59,734 bases of DNA from Mycobacteriaceae bacterium 1482268.1 (GCA_001665255.1 LZSH01000136.1:1-59734), one strand, 5' to 3'; numbered from the stretch's first letter, positions 47,897 to 57,816 are shown. Numbers and translations are program-made. The notes: generated by a model from the letters alone, not told the origin.

Positions 47897-49045
47897 GTGA
47901 TAGAGGTCCAGGAGTTCCGGGCCGAGGTCCGCGACTGGCTCGCCGACAACCTCGTCGGAGATTTCGCCGCGCTCAAGGGGCTCGGCGGGCCGGGTCGCGA
48001 GGACGAGGCCTTCGAAGAGAGGCTCGCGTGGAACAAACATCTGGCGGCGGCCGGTCTGACCTGCCTGGGGTGGCCGGAGGAGCACGGCGGCCGGGGGCTG
48101 TCGGTCGCACACCGCGTCGCGTTCTACGAGGAGTACGCCAAGGCCGACGCGCCGGACAAGGTGAACCACTTCGGTGAGGAACTGCTCGGGCCGACGCTGA
48201 TCGCCTACGGCACGCCCGAACAGCAGAAGCGGTTCCTGCCGAACATTCTCGACGTGACAGAGCTCTGGTGCCAAGGGTATTCGGAGCCCGGCGCCGGCAG
48301 CGATCTGGCCAATGTGTCGACGACCGCCGAACTCGACGGCGACCAGTGGGTGATCAACGGGCAGAAGGTGTGGACCTCGATGGCGCACCTGTCGCAATGG
48401 TGCTTCGTGGTGGCCCGCACGGAGAAGGGCTCCAAGCGGCACGCGGGGTTGTCGTATCTGCTGGTTCCGCTCGACCAACCCGGCGTGGAAATCCGGCCGA
48501 TCGTGCAGTTGACTGGAACGGCCGACTTCAACGAGGTGTTCTTCGACGACGCCCGCACCGATGCAGACCTCGTGGTTGGACAGCCCGGCGACGGCTGGCG
48601 GGTGGCGATGGGAACGCTGACGTTCGAGCGCGGGGTGTCGACGCTGGGTCAGCAGATCCGTTACGCGCGTGAACTTTCCAACCTGGTCGAAGTGGCCAAG
48701 CAGACCGGCGCCATCGACGATCCGCTGCTACGCGAACGGCTGACGCGGTCGTGGGTCGGGCTGCAGACGATGCGGTCGTATGCGCTGGCGACCATGGACG
48801 TGGAGCAGCCCGGGCAGGACAACGTGTCGAAGTTGTTGTGGGCCAACTGGCATCGCGATCTGGGCGAGCTCGCGATGGACGTCGTCGGGAAATCCAGTCT
48901 GGTGGCCCTCGATGGCAAGTTCGACCAGTGGCAGCATCTGTACCTGTTCACCCGAGCCGACACCATCTACGGCGGGTCGAACGAAATCCAGCGCAACATC
49001 ATCGCCGAGCGGGTGCTCGGCCTACCGCGTGAGGTGAAGGGATGA
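47897..49045 (+). CDS. fadE30: Acyl-CoA dehydrogenase FadE30
   Basis: Dehydrogenase of 382 residues (Rv3560c) that acts on 5-OH-HIP-CoA in C/D-ring degradation. SEPGAGSDLANVS, INGQKVWTSMAHLSQW and YGGSNEIQRNIIAERVLGLPR are visible. It has all parts of a complete homomeric-type acyl-CoA dehydrogenase. GTG 47897 is the start. It is followed by ipdF with an ATGA overlap and then kstR2 and fadA6 in one rightward operon. Confidence 0.93.
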   Translation: MIEVQEFRAEVRDWLADNLVGDFAALKGLGGPGREDEAFEERLAWNKHLAAAGLTCLGWPEEHGGRGLSVAHRVAFYEEYAKADAPDKVNHFGEELLGPTLIAYGTPEQQKRFLPNILDVTELWCQGYSEPGAGSDLANVSTTAELDGDQWVINGQKVWTSMAHLSQWCFVVARTEKGSKRHAGLSYLLVPLDQPGVEIRPIVQLTGTADFNEVFFDDARTDADLVVGQPGDGWRVAMGTLTFERGVSTLGQQIRYARELSNLVEVAKQTGAIDDPLLRERLTRSWVGLQTMRSYALATMDVEQPGQDNVSKLLWANWHRDLGELAMDVVGKSSLVALDGKFDQWQHLYLFTRADTIYGGSNEIQRNIIAERVLGLPREVKG

Positions 49046-49833
49046 CGACCCTCTCAGAGGCGCCGAAAGAGATTGACGGGCACGGACTTCTGACCGGAAA
49101 GGTCGTCGTCGTGACAGCGGCGGCGGGCACGGGCATCGGGTCGGCGGTCGCACGACGGGCGCTGGCCGAGGGTGCCGACGTAGTGGTATCGGATCACCAC
49201 GAACGGCGGCTCGGCGAGACCCGCGACCAGCTGACCGAACTCGGCCTCGGCCGGGTGGAAAGCGTTGTGTGCGATGTGACGTCGACCGCTCAGGTCGACG
49301 CGCTGATCGCTTCGACGACCGCTCGCATGGGACGGCTCGACGTGCTGGTGAACAACGCGGGTCTCGGCGGACAAACTCCGGTCATCGACATGACCGACGA
49401 GGAATGGGACCGCGTCCTGAACGTGACGCTGACGTCGGTGATGCGGGCGACGCGCGCCGCCCTGCGGTACTTCCGCGACGCCGACCACGGCGGTGTCATC
49501 GTCAACAACGCCAGCGTGCTCGGCTGGCGGGCGCAGCATTCCCAGGCGCACTACGCAGCGGCCAAGGCCGGCGTGATGGCGCTGACACGGTGCAGCGCAA
49601 TCGAAGCCGTCGAGCACGGCGTTCGGATCAACGCCGTCTCACCCAGCATCGCGCGGCACAAGTTCCTGGAGAAAACCAGTTCGGCAGACCTGCTGGACCG
49701 GCTGTCGGAGGGCGAGGCGTTCGGCCGGGCGGCCGAACCCTGGGAGGTGGCCGCCACGATCGCGTTCCTCGCCAGCGACTACTCCAGTTACCTGACCGGA
49801 GAAGTGATTTCGGTGTCGAGCCAACGCGCATGA
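49042..49833 (+). CDS. ipdF: 5-OH-HIPE-CoA dehydrogenase IpdF (SDR)
   Basis: Short-chain dehydrogenase of 263 residues: nucleotide-binding TAAAGTGIG, NNAG in VLVNNAGLGG, and the catalytic YAAAK in AHYAAAKAG. It corresponds to Rv3559c, which oxidises the C5 hydroxyl during ring C/D breakdown. It overlaps fadE30 (ATGA) and kstR2 (ATGA). The glycine-rich loop TAAAGTGIG differs from the usual TGxxxGIG by Ala for the first Gly. Confidence 0.92.
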   Translation: MTTLSEAPKEIDGHGLLTGKVVVVTAAAGTGIGSAVARRALAEGADVVVSDHHERRLGETRDQLTELGLGRVESVVCDVTSTAQVDALIASTTARMGRLDVLVNNAGLGGQTPVIDMTDEEWDRVLNVTLTSVMRATRAALRYFRDADHGGVIVNNASVLGWRAQHSQAHYAAAKAGVMALTRCSAIEAVEHGVRINAVSPSIARHKFLEKTSSADLLDRLSEGEAFGRAAEPWEVAATIAFLASDYSSYLTGEVISVSSQRA

Positions 49834-50423
49834 CGCAACAGCCGCAGGCGGTGAGCAGGCGCGACGAGCTTCTCGAGCTCGCCGCGAGGATGTTCGCCGA
49901 GCGCGGCCTGCGCGCGACGACGGTGCGCGACATCGCCGATTCGGCAGGCATCCTGTCGGGCAGCCTCTACCACCACTTCAAGAGCAAGGAGCAGATGGTC
50001 GAGGAAGTGCTGCGGGACTTCCTGGATTGGTTGTTCGATCGCTACCAGGAAATCGTTGACACACAACCCAATCCGCTCGAACGGCTCAAGGGCTTGTTCC
50101 TGGCGTCCTTCGAGGCGATCGAACATCGGCACGCGCAGGTCGTCATCTACCAGGACGAGGCCAAGCGGCTCTCGGCACTGCCGCAGTTCGACTTCGTCGA
50201 AGCCCGAAACATTGAGCAACGGCAAATGTGGTTGGACCTCCTGAACCAGGGGGTGGACGAGGGCTACTTCCGTCCCGACATCGACGTCGACCTGGTGTAC
50301 CGGTTCATCCGCGACACCACATGGGTTTCGGTCCGCTGGTATCAACCCGGCGGACCACTGACGGCCGAGGAAGTCGGCCGCCAATATCTCGCCATCGTCC
50401 TTGGCGGAATCACGAAGAGTTAG
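49830..50423 (+). CDS. kstR2: HIP-pathway repressor KstR2 (TetR family)
   Basis: TetR repressor of 197 residues matching Rv3557c: helix-turn-helix VRDIADSAGILSGSLYHHFKSKEQM (residues about 28-50 of the protein, quoted in part: AGILSGSLYHHF). HIP-CoA is the known inducer. ATG 49830 overlaps the ipdF stop. It is embedded in the operon that its own operator at 47867 controls, giving autoregulation. Confidence 0.95.
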   Translation: MTQQPQAVSRRDELLELAARMFAERGLRATTVRDIADSAGILSGSLYHHFKSKEQMVEEVLRDFLDWLFDRYQEIVDTQPNPLERLKGLFLASFEAIEHRHAQVVIYQDEAKRLSALPQFDFVEARNIEQRQMWLDLLNQGVDEGYFRPDIDVDLVYRFIRDTTWVSVRWYQPGGPLTAEEVGRQYLAIVLGGITKS

Positions 50424-50432
50424 AGGAAGACA

Positions 50433-51590
50433 ATGACTGGAATGTCACAGGCATACGTCGTCGACGCGGTACGCACCGCTGTCGGCAAGCGAAACGGATC
50501 GCTGGCCGGCGTGCATCCGGTGGATCTGGGCGCCGCAGGATGGCGGGGCCTGCTAGACCGCGTGGACGTCGATCCAGCCGCGGTCGATGACGTGATCGCC
50601 GGTTGTGTCGACGCCATCGGACCGCAGGCGGGCAACATCGCGCGGCTGTCGTGGCTGGCTGCCGGCTACCCCGAAGAGGTGCCCGGCGTCACCGTCGACC
50701 GCCAGTGCGGGTCCAGCCAGCAAGCGATTTCCTTTGGCGCACAAGCCATCATGGCCGGTACGGCCGATCTCATCGTGGCCGGCGGCATGCAGAACATGAG
50801 CCAGATCCCGATCTCGTCGGCGATGACCGTCGCCGAGCAGTTCGGCTTTACCTCGCCGACCAACGAGTCCAAGAGCTGGCTGCACCGCTACGGAGACCAG
50901 GAGATCTCGCAGTTCCGCGGCGCTGAGCTGATCGCCGAGAAGTGGAATATCTCGCGCGAGGAGATGGAGGAATACTCGCTCACCAGCCATCAGCGCGCGC
51001 AGGAGGCGATCCGGTCCGGCTATTTCGAGAACGAGATCATTCCGGTCGAAGGCTTCGTCACCGACGAGGGTCCGCGCGACACCTCGCTGGAAAAGATGGC
51101 GGGGCTGAAGACGCTCGTCGACGGCGGCCGGTTGACCGCCGCGATGGCCAGCCAGATCTCCGACGGCGCCAGCGCCGTGCTGCTCGCGTCGGAGCAGGCC
51201 GTCAAGGACCACGGCCTGAAGCCGCGCGCCCGCATCCATCACATCAGTGCCCGCGGCGCCGACCCGGTGTTCATGCTGACGGGTCCGATCCCGGCGACGC
51301 GTTATGCGCTGGACAAGACCGGACTTTCGATCGACGACATCGACACCGTGGAGATCAACGAGGCCTTCGCGCCTGTCGTGATGGCGTGGCTCAAGGAGAC
51401 GAAGGCCGATCCCGCGAAGGTCAACCCGAGCGGCGGCGCGATCGCGCTCGGCCATCCTCTTGGTGCGACGGGCGCCAAGCTGTTCGCGACGATGCTGAAC
51501 ACGCTGGAGCGCACCGGCGGCCGCTACGGCCTGCAGACGATGTGCGAAGGCGGCGGCACCGCCAACGTCACCATCATCGAACGGCTCTGA
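50433..51590 (+). CDS. fadA6: Beta-ketothiolase FadA6
   Basis: Thiolase of 385 residues (Rv3556c) cutting the beta-keto-CoA produced after IpdAB ring opening. Catalytic Cys92 in DRQCGSSQQA, His in ALGHPLGATG and Cys in QTMCEGGGT are present. ATG 50433 has GAGGAAG upstream, 9 bp after kstR2. The operon ends at a long hairpin (51591-51661). Confidence 0.94.
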   Translation: MTGMSQAYVVDAVRTAVGKRNGSLAGVHPVDLGAAGWRGLLDRVDVDPAAVDDVIAGCVDAIGPQAGNIARLSWLAAGYPEEVPGVTVDRQCGSSQQAISFGAQAIMAGTADLIVAGGMQNMSQIPISSAMTVAEQFGFTSPTNESKSWLHRYGDQEISQFRGAELIAEKWNISREEMEEYSLTSHQRAQEAIRSGYFENEIIPVEGFVTDEGPRDTSLEKMAGLKTLVDGGRLTAAMASQISDGASAVLLASEQAVKDHGLKPRARIHHISARGADPVFMLTGPIPATRYALDKTGLSIDDIDTVEINEAFAPVVMAWLKETKADPAKVNPSGGAIALGHPLGATGAKLFATMLNTLERTGGRYGLQTMCEGGGTANVTIIERL

Positions 51591-51661
51591 TCTTCGCCGA
51601 AACGGAATTCCAGCACGCCTGCACTCGCAATTTCGGTGCCGGAATATCGTTTCGCGGAAGA
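51591..51661. terminator. Long bidirectional hairpin between convergent fadA6 and the alcohol dehydrogenase gene
   Basis: The 26-nt arms 51591-51616 and 51636-51661 pair at 21 of 26 positions around a 19-nt loop, filling almost the whole 74-bp gap between two convergent stop codons. It lacks a T-tract, as is usual for mycobacterial terminator candidates. Confidence 0.65.
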
Positions 51662-51664
51662 CCG

Positions 51665-52780
51665 CTAGTGGTCGTGGATCACGACGCCGCGGATGTTGCG
51701 GCCCGCGAGCATGTCGTCGTAGCCCTCGTTGATATCACTGAGTTTGTACTCGGCCGTGACGGTTTCGTCGAGCAGTAGCTTGCCGTCGCGATACAGGTTG
51801 AGCAGTCGCGGGATGTCGGCGCGCGGGTTGGCCTCGCCGTAGAGGCTGCCCAGCAGCCGCTTCTGGAACAGCGTCATCATCGCCATCGACAGGGTCGGGG
51901 TGACGTCGGCCATCGAGGCGATCGCCGTCATCACCACCGCGCCGCCTTTGCGGATGATGTTGAGTGCCTCGTCGATCATCCGACCCTCGAGCACGCCCAT
52001 GGTCAACAGGGCCGAATCCGCCATCACGCCGCGGGTCAATTCGCCGACCAACTCCATGGCCTCGGGCATCGACGTGACGAAGTGGGTGGCGCCGAACTCA
52101 AATGCCTTGTTCCGCTTGGCCTCCACCAGCTCAACGACCACGATGTGTTCCGCACCTGCCAACCGCGCACCCTGGATCGCGCCGCTGCCGATCCCGCCGC
52201 ACCCGATCACCACGACGGTGTCACCGGGACTGACGTTGGCGGTGTTGACTGCCGACCCCCAGCCCGTCATCACGCCGCAGCCCAGCAGGCAGGCGCGGTT
52301 CAGCGGCAGGTCGTCGTCGATCTTCACGACCGACGCCTCCGACAGCGTGCCGTACTGCGAAAAGCTGCCGACACCGGACAGTACGCCGATCTCCTTGCCA
52401 CGGACCTTGCGTCGGTAGGTGCCGTCGGATTGCAGACCGACGAGGATCAGCGCACCGAGATCGCACAGATTCTGGTGCCCGCTGGCACACCATCGACAGC
52501 GTCCGCACGCCGGCAGGAACGAGGTGACGACATGGTCGCCGACGTTGAGGTCGCGTACGCCGGGCCCCAGTTCCACCACGACGCCCGCGCCTTCGTGGCC
52601 GCCGATGATCGGCAGCGGCACGCCGGCGAAATCGCCGGTGACGACGTGGTGGTCGGAGTGGCAGAGCCCGGTGGCCTCGAACGAGACGAGGACCTCATTC
52701 TCCTTGGGGCCGTCGAGCTCGATCTCCTCGATGGACCACGGCTCGTTGAGTCCCCACAGCACGGCGGCGTCGGTTTTCAT
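51665..52780 (-). CDS. NDMA-type zinc alcohol dehydrogenase
   Basis: Zinc-dependent MDR alcohol dehydrogenase of 371 residues, similar to the mycobacterial NDMA-dependent methanol/alcohol dehydrogenase family. Catalytic zinc ligands are in TGLCHSDHH and GGHEGAG, structural zinc cysteines in CGRCRWCASGHQNLC, and VVVIGCGGIGSGAIQGARLAGA is the nucleotide-binding region. It lies in the KstR2 cluster between fadA6 and the ipd genes but reads opposite to fadA6. No KstR2 box precedes it. Confidence 0.85.
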   Translation of the reverse strand: MKTDAAVLWGLNEPWSIEEIELDGPKENEVLVSFEATGLCHSDHHVVTGDFAGVPLPIIGGHEGAGVVVELGPGVRDLNVGDHVVTSFLPACGRCRWCASGHQNLCDLGALILVGLQSDGTYRRKVRGKEIGVLSGVGSFSQYGTLSEASVVKIDDDLPLNRACLLGCGVMTGWGSAVNTANVSPGDTVVVIGCGGIGSGAIQGARLAGAEHIVVVELVEAKRNKAFEFGATHFVTSMPEAMELVGELTRGVMADSALLTMGVLEGRMIDEALNIIRKGGAVVMTAIASMADVTPTLSMAMMTLFQKRLLGSLYGEANPRADIPRLLNLYRDGKLLLDETVTAEYKLSDINEGYDDMLAGRNIRGVVIHDH

Positions 52781-52837
52781 GCGGGCGAGTGTAGGGAACC
52801 GGGACCCGGAATTCGGGGAAATCGAAAGGCTTACTGT

Positions 52838-53575
52838 TTAGTGTGCGAGTGCCAGCCCGCCCAGCGCGATGATCCAGCTGGCGAAGCTGCCGACAAGGAA
52901 GTACTCGGTGACGTCGTCGATTCCGATGCTTCCATTGTCACGGGCCTTCTGAGCGTTGATCTCGGGGAACCGGATGATGCTCTTGGCGGCGACGACTGCG
53001 GTGGCCGCGGCGGGCTGACCGGCAAGCCCGAGACCGAGAATGAGGATGCGCTCCATCGGTCCGAGTAAGCGGCCGCCTTTGAGCCGGTCCGATGCCTGCG
53101 GCTGCCCTTCGGGTTTGACCGCACCGACCGAGCCGAGCACCAGTCGCACCAACTGGTTGCCGGTGACGAACTGCAGCAACGCCACCCCGACCACCATCAC
53201 CAGGCGGTTCGGGCCGACACCGCCGATACCGGGCACGTCGACCCACGCCGACCACCGTGCGACGAGGCCGCCGACGTCAGAAGCTAAGCCGGACAACAGG
53301 ATAAGTGTTGCCACTGTGACCCCGAATACCGCTAGTGGTGCGCCCTCGTGCTCGCCGGTCTTTTCCGCGCGCACGCCCAGCAGGGCCCACCCGGCGCCGG
53401 CGGCAGCGGCGATCGCAAGCAGTAGGAGGTCGCCGGGATGCCACAATCCGGACAGCGCAGCGGCGGCGGCGACGGTGGCGGGGGCAACCACCGCCGGTAC
53501 CCAGACGGCACGGGTCATCCGGCGGACCGCATCGGCGCCGCCGATCGCGATGAGGAATACAGCCAGGGCACTCAC
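52838..53575 (-). CDS. Multi-pass membrane protein paired with SatD
   Basis: Protein of 245 residues with about six to seven hydrophobic helices (segments near residues 2-16, 26-46, 51-70, 80-100, 125-150, 170-190 and 220-243). The residues HPGD, PEINAQKARDNGSI and DVTEYFLVGSFASWI are polar or conserved-looking. I recall that such genes accompany SatD genes (DUF3307-type), but this identification is by memory. The GTG 53575 start overlaps the satD stop (GTGA), so the two are translated together. The function is unknown. Confidence 0.7.
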   Translation of the reverse strand: MSALAVFLIAIGGADAVRRMTRAVWVPAVVAPATVAAAAALSGLWHPGDLLLLAIAAAAGAGWALLGVRAEKTGEHEGAPLAVFGVTVATLILLSGLASDVGGLVARWSAWVDVPGIGGVGPNRLVMVVGVALLQFVTGNQLVRLVLGSVGAVKPEGQPQASDRLKGGRLLGPMERILILGLGLAGQPAAATAVVAAKSIIRFPEINAQKARDNGSIGIDDVTEYFLVGSFASWIIALGGLALAH

Positions 53576-54216
53576 GGCACCCTCCGCAGATACTCCGCGG
53601 CCAACACGATCAGGTCCAGACCGTCGCGGCCGGAGCGTTGCGAGACCGCCGAGGCGCTGATGCCTTCCGCCGCGGCGATATCTCGTTTGGTCCGGTTCGT
53701 CAAGAGTGCCTTCACTATCCGTGTCGATCGGTCGTCCAACGATCCAAGCAGGTGGTCCCGACATATCAGCGCGGCGTTGATTGAGTCGACGTCAGTCCTG
53801 CTGTCGGCGGCGGCTCGAAACGACGTTCGCACCATCGCCAGGGCGGGTTGGCGCTGAGTAGACGCCGTCCACTCGATTGCTTCCCTGGCGGCCCACCAGC
53901 CGGGGCCGTCCTGGATGCCGGCGACGGGGTCGAGCACGGTCACCTGACCCCATCCGATTCCGAACCTCACATCGATCCCGGGTGCGACGGCCAGCCGGAC
54001 GGACAATGCGGCGTTGATGGCCGCGCCGACGGTTGGGTATCTGCCCTGGAACTCATCGCCGACCGTGAACGAGGGTGCATCGACCGCCCCGTCGGCGACG
54101 TCCCGCAACGCCTCGTTGAGCGAAACATGGGCAGCGGCGCGGTCGGCGATGTGCCGCGACCCGACGACGTCGCCGATCAGCGTCGCGAATGAAGTGTCAG
54201 TCTTCACTACCGACAT
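53572..54216 (-). CDS. SatD-family protein: cyclase-like palm domain plus HTH
   Basis: Protein of 214 residues. Residues 10-130 have LIGDVVGSR (Asp16), FTVGDEFQ (Gly53-Asp54-Glu55-Phe56), VRFGIGWGQV and GWWAAREAIE, in the same order as the two metal-Asp motifs, the IRxGxHxG strand and the AAR helix of class III nucleotide cyclases. Residues 160-200 form a helix-turn-helix (RTKRDIAAAEGISASAVSQR). The name SatD is from family memory. It is co-transcribed with the membrane protein gene and appears to have a leaderless mRNA. The function is unknown; see findings. Confidence 0.75.
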   Translation of the reverse strand: MSVVKTDTSFATLIGDVVGSRHIADRAAAHVSLNEALRDVADGAVDAPSFTVGDEFQGRYPTVGAAINAALSVRLAVAPGIDVRFGIGWGQVTVLDPVAGIQDGPGWWAAREAIEWTASTQRQPALAMVRTSFRAAADSRTDVDSINAALICRDHLLGSLDDRSTRIVKALLTNRTKRDIAAAEGISASAVSQRSGRDGLDLIVLAAEYLRRVP

Positions 54217-54237
54217 ATGAAGACTATAGCTTCATAT
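54215..54237. promoter_or_regulatory. Perfect inverted repeat and leaderless promoter at the satD start
   Basis: ATATGAAG (54215-54222) and CTTCATAT (54230-54237) are perfect 8-bp arms around a 7-bp centre. On the minus strand the centre supplies TATAGT (54229-54224), a good -10 located 7 bases before the satD ATG (first base 54216), the geometry of a leaderless mycobacterial gene. A related half-site GATATAGCTTATC follows at 54245-54257. Probably an operator. The remaining bases 54258-54353 up to ipdC show no gene. Confidence 0.7.
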
Positions 54238-54353
54238 TTGGAGAGATATAGCTTATCGCTGAATAGCGCGCTCTCCGGGTCTGACGCCGCGCCGGCGGTG
54301 TCCAGTGGGATGTCCCAGACGCGCTGTCGCGACATCCACGAGCCGAGGTGAAC

Positions 54354-55415
54354 TCAATCGACGAGCGCGGCGGCCGCCTGAAGGTGTTTGACCGCGTCGC
54401 TGACGATCCTGTCGACCAGTTCGGCGCAGGACGGCAGATCGTCGAGGATGCCCGCCACCTGACCTGATGCCAGCACACCGGCGTCGGTGTTGCCCTCGAC
54501 GAGGCCGGCCCTGAGAAGCATCGGCGTATTGGCCGCCATCACCACCTGAGACCAGGTGAGGTCCTTGCCGTGGCGCATCTCGAGGCCGTCGCTGACCATC
54601 GACCGCCAGGTCATGCCGGACATCTTCTTGAATTTCTGGGCATTGCGCACCGCCGCACTGAAGCCGCGCAGCCGCGAACCACTCTCCAGCTTCTCGACTA
54701 GTCCGGTGCGCAGAACGCGATGCGGCATGCCGTCCACCCGGGTGGACACCACCGTCCCGTCGAGACCCGCCTGCAGATATCGCTCCTTGACGGCGTCCGG
54801 GACGGTGGAATCGGACGTCAACAGGAAGCGCGTCCCCATCGCGACGCCCGCCGCGCCGTAGGACAGGGCGGCGGCCAGCCCGCGGCCGTCGAAGAACCCG
54901 CCGGCGGCGATGACGGGAATCTCCACCGCGTCCAGTACCGACGGCAACAACAGAGTGGTGGCGATTGGGCCGGTGTGCCCGCCGCCCTCGCCGCCCTGCA
55001 CGATGACGGCGTCGGCGCCCCAGCCGGCCACCTTCTTGGCGTGCTTGGCCAGTCCGACCGACGGGATCACCACCACGCCTGCGTCTTTGAGCTTCGCGAT
55101 CAGGTCCGGCTTGGGTGCCAGCGCAAACGATGCGACCTTCACCTCTTCCCGGATCAGCAGATCGATGCGCTCAGTCGCGTCACCCGCGTCGGCGCGGATG
55201 TTGATACCGAACGGCTTGTCTGTCGCGGCCTTTACCTTGGTGACCGCGGTCTGCAGTTCATCCAGGGTCATCGTCGCCGACGCGAGAATGCCGAGGCCGC
55301 CCGCGTTCGAGGTCGCCGCCACCAGCCGGGCACCCGCCACCCACCCCATGCCGGTCTGAACCACCGGATGCTCGATTCCGACCAATTCGGTGAGCGGGGT
55401 CCGCAGCCGGCTCAT
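54354..55415 (-). CDS. ipdC: Nitronate monooxygenase-like flavoprotein IpdC
   Basis: TIM-barrel flavoprotein of 353 residues of the nitronate monooxygenase/2-nitropropane dioxygenase family, corresponding to Rv3553. The FMN-binding GGEGGGHTG and IPVIAAGGFFDGRGLAAAL segments are present. It is needed for HIP breakdown, probably introducing a double bond or hydroxyl into the ring C/D intermediate. ATG 55415 overlaps the ipdB stop (ATGA), the last gene of the echA20-ipdA-ipdB-ipdC operon. Confidence 0.9.
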   Translation of the reverse strand: MSRLRTPLTELVGIEHPVVQTGMGWVAGARLVAATSNAGGLGILASATMTLDELQTAVTKVKAATDKPFGINIRADAGDATERIDLLIREEVKVASFALAPKPDLIAKLKDAGVVVIPSVGLAKHAKKVAGWGADAVIVQGGEGGGHTGPIATTLLLPSVLDAVEIPVIAAGGFFDGRGLAAALSYGAAGVAMGTRFLLTSDSTVPDAVKERYLQAGLDGTVVSTRVDGMPHRVLRTGLVEKLESGSRLRGFSAAVRNAQKFKKMSGMTWRSMVSDGLEMRHGKDLTWSQVVMAANTPMLLRAGLVEGNTDAGVLASGQVAGILDDLPSCAELVDRIVSDAVKHLQAAAALVD

Positions 55416-56157
55416 GATCGAATCTCTTTGTCCCGCAGCGACTTGGGGTCGATTACCTCGCGAAGTAGCTTCAGTTCGTCATCGGTCGCAAGCCGCGTTT
55501 CCTCCGCCTCGTCAAGGCCGTGCACGTCGAACGCGGTACTCTCCCGAACCTGCTCCGCCTCGATGCCAGGATGCAGTGACAGCGCCCGCATGGTGTGGTC
55601 GGGACCGTTGAAGTCGAAGACCCCGAGGTTGGACACCACGCGGTAGACGTTGACGAACCGGTACGCCGGGTTGTCGGGATCGACCTTGTCCCAGCCGATT
55701 CCGGATACGACGTCCACGCTGTCGCAGAACACCCGTTTGGAATGGTTGCCCACCCAGTAGCTGGTCGCGTGGTTGACGGTGTTGCCGGGGGCACCCCGCA
55801 CGCCGAACATCTGCCGGGTGGGATGCTGAAGCGGGCCGAACGCCGACAGGTTCTGGTTGCCGAACCGGTCGATCTGGTTGGCGCCCATCACGACGTGGCG
55901 GCGGCCCCAGGCCAGGGTTTCGAAGACGCGCCCGAACGGCATCCAGCCCTCGATCGCGCCGGCTGCACCGAGTGCGGGGGTCTCGGCCAGCAGTCGGGCC
56001 TCACCGTCGGTGAGCAGGATGTCGGGGGAGAAGGTCAGCCGGGCCAGCCGCGCGCCGATCGACACCATGGTCGCCATCGGGCTGACCATGATTTCGCCTG
56101 CGTCGCGGAACAATTCCGCGCATGCGACTGCACATACCTCTGCGCGGGACACCGAGA

Positions 56158-56161
<4 letters not shown>
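55412..56161 (-). CDS. ipdB: CoA hydrolase IpdB (ring-cleaving, beta subunit)
   Basis: Type I CoA-transferase-fold protein of 249 residues matching Rv3552. With IpdA it hydrolyses the last cholesterol ring of COCHEA-CoA. Motif-like stretches GANQIDRFGNQNLSAFGP and VRGAPGNTVNHAT are visible. GTG 56161 overlaps the ipdA stop (GTGA); a more upstream start would lie inside ipdA. IpdA and IpdB are translated in coupled fashion, as expected for an obligate heteromer. Confidence 0.93.
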
Positions 56162-57032
<871 letters not shown>

Positions 57033-57036
<4 letters not shown>

Positions 57037-57788
57037 TTGGTTCCCTTGTCCGTCCCGGCGAACGCGTCGCGGTGCTCGTCGGACACGCCGGAGAGGTTGA
57101 GTTCGAAGGTGAACCCCTGTTCCATCCGGTAACTGGAGTTGACCTTCTGCACGTCGATGAGGTTCAACGCCTCCTTGGCCGCCCGAATCACCCGGGTGTC
57201 CTTCGACGCGATGTTCCGTGCGACGCGCAGGGCCGCCTCGTCAAGCTCGTCGCGCGGAACCACTTCGTGCACGGACCCGAAATGGTGCAGGGTCGCGGCG
57301 TCGACGGTGGCCGCGGTAAAGAACAGCCGTCGCATCATGTGCTGCGGTACCAGCCGCGATAGGTGGGTGGCCGCACCAAGCGCGCCGCGTTCCACCTCGG
57401 GCAGGCCGAAGGTCGCGTCGTCGGAGGCGACGATCACGTCGGCGTTGCCGACCAGGCCGATGCCGCCGCCCACGCAGAAGCCGTTGACGGCCGCCACGAC
57501 CGGCACCGCGCACTCGTATACCGCGCGGAACGCCTCGAAGCAGCCACGGTTCGCATCGATCAGCGCGGTGAAGCCCTCGGTCTTCTGCATCTCCTTGATA
57601 TCGACACCCGCGTTGAACCCGCGGCCCTCGGCCCGCAGGATCACCACGTGGGTGGACTGGTCACGGCCGGCGGCGGTGACGGCGTCGGCGAGCTCAAACC
57701 ATCCGCGGGACGGGATCGCGTTCACAGGTGGGTAGTCGACGGTGACCGAGACGATGCCCGGCTCGACCGATTTCGTGGTGATTGTCAT
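57033..57788 (-). CDS. echA20: Enoyl-CoA hydratase/hydrolase EchA20
   Basis: Crotonase-fold enzyme of 251 residues (Rv3550) that hydrolyses ring D of the HIEC-CoA intermediate. FNAGVDIKEMQ (substrate binding) and NGFCVGGGIGLVGNADVIVAS (oxyanion hole) are present. ATG 57788 has an AGGAGCC-type site upstream and a KstR2 operator 29 bp beyond the start. First gene of the leftward operon. Confidence 0.93.
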
Positions 57789-57816
57789 CGAGGCTCCTGC
57801 GGGGGTCGGCTACCTA

